The notes beneath the pieces were generated by a model. The model ran no database searches and had not been told where the DNA came from. It was given only the letters and a program-made list of their open reading frames with translations. The position numbers were made by a program, and so were the translations under genes. From a bacterium (GTDB lineage Bacteria; Zhuqueibacterota; Zhuqueibacteria; Thermofontimicrobiales; Thermofontimicrobiaceae): DNA of 5,730 nt. Location of the stretch: positions 1 through 5,730 of the forward strand of contig JALOPY010000192.1 of NCBI GenBank assembly GCA_025453735.1, read 5' to 3'. Shown one piece after another: positions 1 through 5,641 of this stretch (the first letter of the stretch is position 1; every line of letters starts with the position of its first letter).

Positions 1-698
1 ACATTTTTAGAAAACTCCACAATCTTTTCTTTGCAGTCATGCGATCCGATCGATCGAATTGCTTGCTGCTTAAATTTTTCCTGTGAGGATTGATAAAATT
101 GAAAACTTAACCACTCCACGCTTTGATCTGAAGATGCCTGACCTAGCCAAAACATGGGTCTGATTTCTTGATCGAAACTTTTTGAGAGATTCTGAACATA
201 GACCTGGTATAGACAGGGACGACCCGATTCCAGGGAATAATCTAAAAGTATAGCTAAACGAGCTGAGTGCAAGGCGTGGTTCATGTCATTTTTTTCAGCC
301 GCGTTGTCAACGTCTCTCGGAGATATCTTTTGCAATAGCTGTTTTTTTTGAATGGTTACTATAGTGGATGCATTTACTTTGTGAACAGAATTTTGTTGAT
401 CTTCAAACAGAATTTGGCAAAGACTTTTATTGTTGGAGTCTGACAATGCAAGAGCTGTCGCTTGTTCAAATTCTATCTTCGAGGTGCTGATCGTATAAAC
501 CAACCAGATTTTTTTGCCGTCAAATTTTCGCGATGCCAGTTTGAGTGCAAAATTAATTCGGGTAGCTAAATCCAGATTTGGATCAGCGAATACCCTGTTA
601 ATTTCATTGCAATATCCAACTCCGAGACAGTTAAAAATAACTACAACCTGCAAAATGGATAAATGGCAAATCATGCGATTTTTAAGAATATTGTTCAT
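1..698 (-). CDS. Exported protein with HEAT-like helical repeats (partial, runs off left edge)
   Basis: An open frame of 232 codons without a stop runs from an ATG at 698 to the window edge, so the C-terminus is missing. A GGAG Shine-Dalgarno at 709-712 lies 10 nt before the ATG and supports this start; a second Met at codon 9 is possible. Residues 1-30 look like a Sec signal peptide: Lys6 and Arg8, then a hydrophobic stretch (about 13-29) ending near Gly28-Tyr-Cys30-Asn. No good lipobox is seen, so periplasmic or secreted is more likely than lipoprotein. The mature part is mostly hydrophilic. Residues 181-232 carry a PMFWLGQ motif followed by paired amphipathic helices, including QQAIRSIGS and KEKIVEFSKN. 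This resembles HEAT-repeat proteins with an 'xxFWLGQ' helix start. The gene lies 151 bp after the zf-HC2 gene, in the same direction. The exact function is unknown; HEAT-like scaffolding or protein binding is inferred. Confidence 0.72.
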   Translation of the reverse strand, partial: MNNILKNRMICHLSILQVVVIFNCLGVGYCNEINRVFADPNLDLATRINFALKLASRKFDGKKIWLVYTISTSKIEFEQATALALSDSNNKSLCQILFEDQQNSVHKVNASTIVTIQKKQLLQKISPRDVDNAAEKNDMNHALHSARLAILLDYSLESGRPCLYQVYVQNLSKSFDQEIRPMFWLGQASSDQSVEWLSFQFYQSSQEKFKQQAIRSIGSHDCKEKIVEFSKN

Positions 699-708
699 TC
701 TGAATAAT

Positions 709-712
709 CTCC
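709..712 (-). promoter_or_regulatory. Shine-Dalgarno GGAG that fixes the start of the HEAT-like gene
   Basis: GGAG on the minus strand lies 10 nt upstream of the ATG at 698. It is the only purine-rich SD-like element near a Met codon of this frame and favours that start over the internal Met at codon 9. Confidence 0.5.
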
Positions 713-849
713 AGCCATTGAATTTTTAAAGGGATGTCCAGTAAATTTAAAACAGGTCGGTGTGGATAGGAATCTGATTAGATTGAATTACGAACAGGTT
801 TTAATGATAACGTGAAAAAATGAAAATCGAACCGCGTTAGCGCATTCAA

Positions 850-1446
850 TTAAGTATTGGGAAATATTTTAATTTCCTGGTTATCCAGATCAGTCAAATT
901 GAGGCATCCTATCTTAACCATCCCAATATCATCTGTGGAAAATTGTTTTTCGATCGATTGAATCTGAAGCCGTACATTTCGATATAATTTTTCGTGGTGT
1001 GCGAACAAATATAATGTTGTCTCATTATTAGACACTTCTTGTATTGCACGGATAAATATTTCGTTATCATAAATTGGTATGCATTCCAAATCTTCGACAT
1101 CAATCGAATCACCTTCTGTATCAGTCGAAAAAACAACTTCGGATTGATAGGATAGATATGGCAGGTTTTCTCTCTGGTTCACTGGATGCAACAAAATACC
1201 AACGAGGGTGATTTTTTTCCCTTCAATATCATGAACGACTTTGAATATGGAGCTATTGACAGGTTTGCTTTCCTCTTCCATAAAGATGGCATAGAACTGT
1301 TGCAACTCTGCTGCTTTAGCCTGACATTTACGACAGGATTCTATATGACGGGAAACACTTTCCCGCTCAGTAGAAGGTAAACTATCAGTGACATAAGCTT
1401 CAATGAGGTAAGCTTTAGGGCATTTTTTTGTCTGTATTTTACTCAT
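850..1446 (-). CDS. Soluble zf-HC2 (anti-sigma-type zinc finger) protein
   Basis: This 198-aa protein starts with a zf-HC2/ZAS-type zinc-binding module: Cys9, then His34-x3-Cys38-x2-Cys41 (HIESCRKC), separated by helical sequence. In zinc-containing anti-sigma factors this motif binds an ECF sigma factor. A helix rich in Gln and Glu follows (about 42-60). Residues 75-198 are predicted, from alternating hydrophobic patterns, to be mainly beta strands. FSTDDIGMV at 169-177 resembles the TD-x-x-G turn of transthyretin-like or carboxypeptidase-regulatory beta sandwiches. There is no transmembrane segment or signal peptide, so it should act in the cytoplasm, unlike classical membrane anti-sigma factors. 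The ATG at 1446 is the first Met after an in-frame TAA; no clear Shine-Dalgarno precedes it. The upstream neighbour is a 370-aa protein with possible sigma-like features, which fits a factor/anti-factor pair. The zinc-finger call is firm; the partner is inferred. Confidence 0.85.
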   Translation of the reverse strand: MSKIQTKKCPKAYLIEAYVTDSLPSTERESVSRHIESCRKCQAKAAELQQFYAIFMEEESKPVNSSIFKVVHDIEGKKITLVGILLHPVNQRENLPYLSYQSEVVFSTDTEGDSIDVEDLECIPIYDNEIFIRAIQEVSNNETTLYLFAHHEKLYRNVRLQIQSIEKQFSTDDIGMVKIGCLNLTDLDNQEIKIFPNT

Positions 1447-1631
1447 GATCGATAATTAGAATCGCATTTAATGAATCAACTTGTAAAACTTATCGCGGCG
1501 CAGATCTTGATAAATTAAGTTTTCACAATATTCTCATGAATGCGTAAGTTCTACTTTCCAACTATTGGATTCAAATATCTTACTTTATTTTACATCTCTA
1601 CATACAGACAATGTTCCCCGTTTACGTAAAA
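1447..1631. other. 185-bp spacer between the 370-aa gene and the zf-HC2 gene
   Basis: No gene, convincing promoter or U-tract terminator was found here. Two small symmetries are present: a 10-bp palindrome TTTACGTAAA at 1621-1630, just after the stop codon of the 370-aa gene, and a 5-bp hairpin TCCAA-CTA-TTGGA at 1557-1569. The lack of a terminator is compatible with read-through from the upstream gene, but the length also leaves room for an unrecognised promoter. Confidence 0.4.
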
Positions 1632-2744
1632 TTACAGTAATTCTTTTAGTCTTTTTCTTAAGGATTTTTTCGTTATTTTAACTAAATATTCAAAAATCGA
1701 CCGCTCCTCCTCTCGGTACTGTTGTTGAGAAAGTTCCGGGATATAACGCCTTAAATATCTGAAGTTAGAATCTGTCTCCTTTCCTTGTGTTAATTCGTTG
1801 ACAAAGTCAACAATTGCCTTGCAATAGATTTCTGCCTTTTCAGGAGTAATTTTTTCCTTTTTTAAATATTGGTGGTTAATTTTAAGATGGATTATATCAA
1901 TGATGCACTGGTTGACTTTTTCAATCTCCTTGGCTTGAAGATCGCTCAATGGTGAATTCATATCAACATCATTTGACAATTTTTCGCGAACGTGTTGAAA
2001 TGTGACGTCGCGAATTATCGAGGCGATGACATCGATTGCCAAATAGCCCTGGTATTCAGGAAAATTACCAACGATCGCCAACATTTTCTTTATCATGCTG
2101 GCAACTGAATCTGACGGATCATACGTTTCCAGAAAATGCTGAAAAAGCAACCTTTCAGGAATGGAATGCTTCAAACGCTCTGCTCGCGATGTTTGATAAT
2201 CTGTTGTGCTTTTGCTCTCGGCATCTTCATCCTCAAGCACCTGACCATGATTAAGATTGCCGTTTGTGTTAAAATAAATAAATTCCCGTCCCATTTCTCT
2301 GAAGGACTGAAGTTCCTGAGAGCTTCTGATTGCGACCTTAATATTGCGGATAATTTTCGCTCCTTCAGGATCGCGCTCTCTAAAAATTCGAGACAATTCT
2401 TGCTTTGTCTTCTTGACTACCAAGCGGCGAAGCATGCTGGTAAATTCCATTTCATTGGGGCGCGAATCCGTCGCTATCTTGGGGCCAAAGTAGCGCTGAA
2501 GCTGGATAAGTTCACCTTGTTCATTTCTTATAAATAGTCCAGCGATGCAATCAATAGCCACATCTTCCAATTCATTCAATCCCTCTGAATTTTTGGGGCG
2601 AATATTTCTTCCAATAACCTCTAAATATTTCAAATAACTGATGGCTATCTTTTGTGAAATATTCACAAACTCTGTAAGTTCGCTGGGCGTATAGCTGCGA
2701 GCGCAAATGTTGCGTATCAACGGGAATAGTTTTCCAGATTCCAT
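1632..2744 (-). CDS. Uncharacterised 370-aa protein, possibly a divergent sigma-like factor
   Basis: I do not recognise a named family with certainty. The protein is soluble, helical and highly charged, with no signal peptide or membrane segment. The N-terminal 140 residues resemble sigma-70 region 2 in layout: a helix at about 30-48; an acidic ELEDVAIDCIAGLF helix at 58-71 in the place of the 'AEDlvQetF' helix of ECF factors; then a basic helix at 104-122 (LRRLVVKKTKQELSRIFRE) and DPEGAKIIRNIK at 125-136. An acidic, low-complexity linker (EDEDAESK) lies near 171-178. The C-terminal half is helical and ends in a strongly basic tail (KKSLRKRLKELL). No clear region-4 HTH is visible, so it may be a sigma-derived or unrelated regulator. 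The zf-HC2 gene downstream supports a factor/anti-factor reading. The ATG at 2744 has only a weak TGAG-like SD. A sigma-54-type element lies 62-77 bp upstream. The CDS is secure; the function is not. Confidence 0.85.
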   Translation of the reverse strand: MESGKLFPLIRNICARSYTPSELTEFVNISQKIAISYLKYLEVIGRNIRPKNSEGLNELEDVAIDCIAGLFIRNEQGELIQLQRYFGPKIATDSRPNEMEFTSMLRRLVVKKTKQELSRIFRERDPEGAKIIRNIKVAIRSSQELQSFREMGREFIYFNTNGNLNHGQVLEDEDAESKSTTDYQTSRAERLKHSIPERLLFQHFLETYDPSDSVASMIKKMLAIVGNFPEYQGYLAIDVIASIIRDVTFQHVREKLSNDVDMNSPLSDLQAKEIEKVNQCIIDIIHLKINHQYLKKEKITPEKAEIYCKAIVDFVNELTQGKETDSNFRYLRRYIPELSQQQYREEERSIFEYLVKITKKSLRKRLKELL

Positions 2745-2805
2745 GAACTCAAGTCGTGTTTAGTGGTATTTTAGTCAATTAGAAAATTTAACTCTTTCTC
2801 ATAAT

Positions 2806-2821
2806 TGCAAATACTATACCA
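2806..2821 (-). promoter_or_regulatory. Candidate sigma-54 (RpoN) -24/-12 promoter for the 370-aa gene
   Basis: The minus strand reads TGGTATAGTATTTGCA. GG at 2820-2819 and GC at 2808-2807 are separated by exactly 10 nt, the invariant spacing of RpoN promoters. Against the consensus TGGCACGRNNNTTGCW it matches TGG, the A of CAC, the R and the whole TTGCW; the C, C and G of CACG differ. The predicted start near 2795 gives a leader of about 51 nt. No good sigma-70 pair was found at the same place: TATAGT lacks a -35 at 16-18 bp. The adjacent gene encodes a sigma-54 activator. The element is short and the region AT-rich, so chance remains possible. Confidence 0.5.
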
Positions 2822-2826
2822 TGTTT

Positions 2827-2869
2827 TATTAATAAGTTATATTAACAATTCAGATAACACTTATTAATA
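2827..2869. repeat. 11-bp perfect inverted repeat next to the sigma-54-type promoter
   Basis: TATTAATAAGT at 2827-2837 is the exact reverse complement of ACTTATTAATA at 2859-2869, with a 21-nt spacer. The arm centres are 32 bp apart, close to three helical turns. Relative to the predicted start, the arms lie at about -32 to -42 and -64 to -74. It could be a paired protein-binding site or an AT-rich cruciform; the inner arm sits just upstream of the -24 element. Confidence 0.5.
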
Positions 2870-2872
2870 TTA

Positions 2873-2890
2873 AAAGACTTAATAGTCTTT
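2873..2890. promoter_or_regulatory. 18-bp dyad AAAGACT-N4-AGTCTTT, candidate activator site
   Basis: Two perfect 7-bp arms flank TAAT. The size and symmetry fit the binding sites of Fis-type HTH dimers such as NtrC-family activators. It is centred about 86 bp upstream of the predicted sigma-54 start, within the usual enhancer range. It lacks a following T-run as a terminator would have. The binding partner is inferred only from location. Confidence 0.42.
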
Positions 2891-2904
2891 ATTAAAATTT
2901 TAAT
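2891..2904. repeat. 14-bp perfect palindrome ATTAAAATTTTAAT
   Basis: A self-complementary A/T-only sequence abuts the 18-bp dyad. It may be a bendable A-tract or IHF-like region between an enhancer and a promoter, but A/T-only palindromes arise easily by chance in this composition. Confidence 0.3.
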
Positions 2905-2925
2905 AGGTGATCCAATGTTCATTCC

Positions 2926-2941
2926 TGAAACAAATGTTTCA
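2926..2941. promoter_or_regulatory. 16-bp dyad TGAAACA-AA-TGTTTCA, candidate operator or enhancer
   Basis: Two perfect 7-bp arms flank AA. This is the least A/T-biased dyad in the gap and so the least likely to be random. It is centred about 138 bp upstream of the predicted sigma-54 start, a typical enhancer distance, and 50 bp beyond the terminator hairpin of the activator gene. The binding protein is unknown; the neighbouring NtrC-family regulator is the obvious candidate. Confidence 0.42.
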
Positions 2942-2990
2942 TCATAACACAGAGTTGAGGAATTGTTTGGGGAGAAATCGTCTGGATGAA

Positions 2991-3026
2991 GAAATAAAAA
3001 AGGCTGATTAGAATTATAACCAGCCT
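2991..3026 (-). terminator. Intrinsic terminator of the sigma-54 activator gene
   Basis: On the minus strand AGGCTGGTTA (3026-3017) pairs with TAATCAGCCT (3010-3001): a 10-bp stem with one G-T wobble and a 6-nt loop. The stem is followed directly by a T-rich run (six T, then ATTT). It begins 25 bp after the stop codon at 3052. The plus-strand reading has no T-run, so it works in one direction only. Confidence 0.88.
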
Positions 3027-3051
3027 GACGAAATACTAATATTTATAATAC

Positions 3052-4434
3052 TTACTTAACCATGGGCAAACCGTATTTTTTGGCTTTTCGATAAATCGTT
3101 GCCCGACCAATGCCTAATTTTTTTGCTGTTTTTGAAATGTTGCCCTCATTTTCTAATAGCGCCTGACGCAATGCATCTTCTTCCAATTTCTCAATCCAGC
3201 TTGATAGCGTATTATCCGACTCATAAATTTTCTTTTCACCAATCGAACGAACAGCCGGCGGCAATTCTTTCGCTGCGATCTCAGCTTCATTTGTCAGCAC
3301 AACGGCTCGTTCAATTGCATTTTCCAATTCACGAACATTTCCAGGCCAGTTGTACGCCATTAGCAATTCAAGGGCATCAGAACTGATTCCTTCAACTTTT
3401 TTGTTTTCCTGGTCACTATACTTTTTCAAAAAGTGCGCGGCTAAAAGCGGGATATCTTCCCTCCGCTCGCGAAGCGCTGGAAGTTTTATTGGAAAAACGG
3501 ATAATCGATAAAATAGATCCTCTCGAAACTCACCTTTTTTCATGACTTCTTCGAGGTCTCGATTGGTTGCCGAAATGACTCGTACATCAACTTTTATTAA
3601 TTCTGCACCCCCGACTCGCTCAAATTCCCGTTCCTGTAAAACTCGGAGCAATTTAGCCTGAGTCGCTTGAGACATCAATCCAACCTCATCAAGAAAAATT
3701 GTCCCATTATTGGCTTGCTCAAATTTTCCGATTCGTCGTCCCACCGCGCCAGTGAAAGAGCCTTTTTCATGACCAAACAACTCGCTTTCTAACAAGGACT
3801 CCGGCAAAGCAGTACAATTTACCGCGACAAACGGCTTGTTAGCCCGCGTGCTACTGTGATAATGAACAGCCCTGGCGATAAGCTCTTTTCCGGTACCGCT
3901 TTCGCCCTGGATGAGAACAGTGACGCTACTATTCACCACTTTTTCAACAGATTTAAATATTTCTTGCATGACACCGCTTTGACCGATGATGTTCGAAAAA
4001 GTATATTTATGCTTCAATTCCGTTTTTAGCTCATCAACTTCTTTTTTAAGAGAACTTGCCATTAGCGCGTTTTTGGCAGTAATAAGCAGCCGATCTCGCT
4101 CCAACGGTTTGGGAATAAAATCATACGCACCCAGTTTCATCGATTTTACAGCTTTTTCAATGGTTCCGTGGGCAGACATCATGACGACAGGGATACGAAT
4201 ATCAAATTCTTTTATTCGTTTTAATGTTTCGATTCCATCAATCCCTGGCATTTGAATATCCAACATTACTAAATCAGGCAACTGCTCACGAATATATTTC
4301 AGGCATGCCTCACCGCTGGTTGCAGTTGACACTTCATAATTCTTTTCTACGCTCAATATGCTCTTGATGAGCATACAAATACTTTTATCATCATCAACAA
4401 TTAAAATATTGTATGTAATTCCTGATGTAGCCAC
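3052..4434 (-). CDS. NtrC-family sigma-54-dependent response regulator
   Basis: This 460-aa protein has the full three-domain architecture. The receiver domain (about 9-124) has the acidic pocket Asp14-16, phosphoacceptor Asp59, Ser87 and Lys109. A charged coiled linker (about 125-145) follows. The AAA+ domain (about 147-390) has Walker A GESGTGKE 177-184, the sigma-54-contact loop GSFTGA 225-230 (a Ser variant of GAFTGA), Walker B FLDE with Asp249-Glu250, and FREDLFYRL 303-311. The Fis-type HTH (about 420-455) has NISKTAKKLGIGRATIYRK. When phosphorylated, such proteins form hexamers at upstream enhancers and remodel sigma-54 RNA polymerase using ATP. All key residues are present, so it should be active. 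The start is GTG at 4434, with AGGAG at 4441-4445 six nt upstream. No cognate kinase is visible. It resembles AtoC/ZraR-like regulators in layout, but the specific regulon cannot be named; the dyads at 2873-2941 are candidate targets. Confidence 0.97.
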   Translation of the reverse strand: MATSGITYNILIVDDDKSICMLIKSILSVEKNYEVSTATSGEACLKYIREQLPDLVMLDIQMPGIDGIETLKRIKEFDIRIPVVMMSAHGTIEKAVKSMKLGAYDFIPKPLERDRLLITAKNALMASSLKKEVDELKTELKHKYTFSNIIGQSGVMQEIFKSVEKVVNSSVTVLIQGESGTGKELIARAVHYHSSTRANKPFVAVNCTALPESLLESELFGHEKGSFTGAVGRRIGKFEQANNGTIFLDEVGLMSQATQAKLLRVLQEREFERVGGAELIKVDVRVISATNRDLEEVMKKGEFREDLFYRLSVFPIKLPALRERREDIPLLAAHFLKKYSDQENKKVEGISSDALELLMAYNWPGNVRELENAIERAVVLTNEAEIAAKELPPAVRSIGEKKIYESDNTLSSWIEKLEEDALRQALLENEGNISKTAKKLGIGRATIYRKAKKYGLPMVK

Positions 4435-4440
4435 TTTGCT

Positions 4441-4445
4441 CTCCT
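4441..4445 (-). promoter_or_regulatory. AGGAG Shine-Dalgarno supporting a GTG start
   Basis: A consensus AGGAG lies six nt before the GTG at 4434. It supports this non-ATG start for the response regulator, since no ATG gives a full receiver domain with comparable spacing. Confidence 0.8.
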
Positions 4446-4474
4446 AATAATTAAATTTGGTTTCTTTGAGACTA

Positions 4475-4503
4475 ATTATAACAAAATTAATTATCATTAT
4501 CAA
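4475..4503 (-). promoter_or_regulatory. Sigma-70 promoter of the response-regulator gene
   Basis: The minus strand carries TTGATA (4503-4498) as -35 and a perfect TATAAT (4480-4475) as -10, with the ideal 17-bp spacer. Transcription should start near 4468, leaving a leader of about 33 nt that includes the AGGAG. This near-consensus pair implies housekeeping transcription, possibly modulated by the Fur-like site overlapping the -35 and spacer. Confidence 0.75.
4483..4501 (-). promoter_or_regulatory. Fur-box-like sequence overlapping the promoter
   Basis: On the minus strand the 19-bp site begins with two exact GATAAT hexamers, then T and AATTTT. It matches the classical Fur box (two GATAAT, C, ATTATC) at 15 of 19 positions by hand alignment. 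It covers four bases of the -35 and most of the spacer, where a repressor would block polymerase. The local A/T richness raises the chance of a random match, and no iron gene is in the window. Confidence 0.33.
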
Positions 4504-4571
4504 GCTTTTTTTGTAAATTTCTAAAATCTAATTTTTCATAAAATTGCAAATAAATCTGCTTCATCATTTTC

Positions 4572-4590
4572 AAAAAATGCTATTCAGCAT
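4572..4590 (-). terminator. Short hairpin with T-run overlapping the lpxK stop codon
   Basis: On the minus strand ATGCT (4590-4586), loop GAAT and AGCAT (4581-4577) form a 5-bp stem followed by six T (4577-4572). The TAG stop of lpxK lies inside the hairpin (4582-4580). The stem is short, so termination may be partial; the next gene has its own promoter about 70 bp further on. Confidence 0.45.
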
Positions 4591-5641
4591 CGCATAGTAT
4601 TGATCTTAAAATGCTTTTCAAGTTCTCTTCTTGATGACAAATCTGAATTTCAACTGTTAAATAATAAATTTGCAAATTATCAGTAATTAAATTTTTCAGT
4701 CTCACGAAGTCCTTTTCAGTCGTCAGGATTAATTGAATAGTATTTTTTTCAGCTAATGCGGCTATGGTCTGAATATCGTGCGTTTGATAATGATGATGAT
4801 CTGGAAACTTTTTATGAAAAACAATATTCGATCCCAACGCTTCTACCGTATTTTCAAACGCGGAATGATTAGCAATGCCAGAAAAAAGCAAAACCTTTTT
4901 TTGGCTTAAAAACGATAATGGCAAATGGTCGTGAGTGTTAGCATGAATGAGTTCAGCCGGTCGATGATTGCTCAATAGTATCGGAGCCTGAGTGATCTTT
5001 TTAATTCTGGAAATTAGTGCGTCTGTATCTATGCCCTGGTTGACACGGGTGAGCCAGATGAGGTTCGCGCGGCGAAGGCTGCTCAGCGGCTCGCGCAAAA
5101 ATCCGACTGGAAGCAGCAATCCGCTGCCAAAGCCAGTGCTGGCATCAACAGTCACAATATCAACATCGCGAGATAGGCGACGGTGTTGAAAACCATCATC
5201 TAACAAAATGACATCGGGCTGAAACCGCGCAACGATCAATTGCGCCCCTGTATATCGGTCCGACTCTACGACAATTGGAACACCTGGCAAATTCATCGCC
5301 AGTAAGAAAGGTTCATCACCAGATTGGTGAATATCACTCAGAACAAGCATTCCATCGGAAACAACCACACTCCCTTTGCTCTTTCGTTTATAGCCTCGGC
5401 TAAGAATCGCAACCTTAAATCCTTCAGCTTTTAAATAATCCGCCAGGAATTTAATAACCGGGGTCTTGCCCGTTCCACCGACGGAAATATTTCCGACTGA
5501 AATTACTCGAGACTCCTTTATTTTGAAAGAACAAAAAATATTTTTATCATAACATTTATTCCGAATCCCGACAACTACGCCATAGATAAGCGAGAGCGGA
5601 TAGCATAAACTGCGATAGATTCTATTTTCCAAAATAGTCAT
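4580..5641 (-). CDS. lpxK: Tetraacyldisaccharide 4'-kinase (lipid A biosynthesis)
   Basis: LpxK uses ATP to phosphorylate the 4' position of the lipid A tetraacyl disaccharide, giving lipid IVA, at the cytoplasmic face of the inner membrane. At 353 aa it is a normal full length. A hydrophobic N-terminal membrane anchor lies at about 12-26. The P-loop GNISVGGTGKTP is at 50-61; LSRGY at 80-84; GDEP at 108-111 carries the Asp thought to act in catalysis in this family; DDGFQHRRL at 148-156 is the hallmark Walker-B-like motif. LLPVGFLREP (176-185), DHHHY (281-285) and TTEKD (307-311) also fit. A small deviation is GIANHSAF, where many homologues have Pro for His. The ATG at 5641 lies inside the end of the upstream gene, a 20-bp overlap, with only a weak AGAG-like SD, suggesting translational coupling. 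Confidence 0.97.
   Translation of the reverse strand: MTILENRIYRSLCYPLSLIYGVVVGIRNKCYDKNIFCSFKIKESRVISVGNISVGGTGKTPVIKFLADYLKAEGFKVAILSRGYKRKSKGSVVVSDGMLVLSDIHQSGDEPFLLAMNLPGVPIVVESDRYTGAQLIVARFQPDVILLDDGFQHRRLSRDVDIVTVDASTGFGSGLLLPVGFLREPLSSLRRANLIWLTRVNQGIDTDALISRIKKITQAPILLSNHRPAELIHANTHDHLPLSFLSQKKVLLFSGIANHSAFENTVEALGSNIVFHKKFPDHHHYQTHDIQTIAALAEKNTIQLILTTEKDFVRLKNLITDNLQIYYLTVEIQICHQEENLKSILRSILCDAE

Larger units (their letters stand above)
2745..3051. other. 307-bp intergenic regulatory region
   Basis: This AT-rich gap separates two co-directional genes. It contains, from right to left, the terminator of the sigma-54 activator gene, four distinct dyad symmetries and a -24/-12 sigma-54-type promoter directed at the 370-aa gene; each is listed separately. 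No credible gene is present. Because the terminator isolates the upstream transcript, the 370-aa gene should depend on a promoter inside this gap. Confidence 0.7.

Noticed and set aside
47..57. CGATCGATCGA tandem GATC-like repeat
   Set aside because: It is inside a coding frame (Arg-Ser-Ile codons), occurs once in this form, and nothing suggests a methylation-linked origin or operator.
695..718. Minus-strand seven-codon ORF (MAGDYSE) whose TGA overlaps the ATG of the exported protein gene
   Set aside because: The ATGA overlap looks like translational coupling, but the mini-ORF has no SD and contains the SD of the real gene.
514..729. Plus-strand open frame of 71 codons
   Set aside because: It is antisense to the exported HEAT-like gene, whose minus-strand frame has an SD, a signal peptide and repeat-like helices; the plus-strand peptide has no such features.
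1557..1569. Hairpin TCCAA-CTA-TTGGA between the 370-aa and zf-HC2 genes
   Set aside because: The stem is only 5 bp and no T-run follows on either strand, so it is not a terminator and is within chance expectation.
2136..2537. Plus-strand open frame of 133 codons
   Set aside because: It lies entirely opposite the 370-aa gene, has no Shine-Dalgarno or recognisable domain, and has Cys- and Ser-rich low-information sequence as expected of an antisense shadow.
2905..2947. Plus-strand mini-ORF: AGGTGA at 2905-2910 followed by ATG at 2915 and ten codons to TAA
   Set aside because: The SD is good, but the peptide is only 10 aa, no downstream plus-strand gene needs a leader, and it coincides with the TGAAACA dyad. 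Probably chance.
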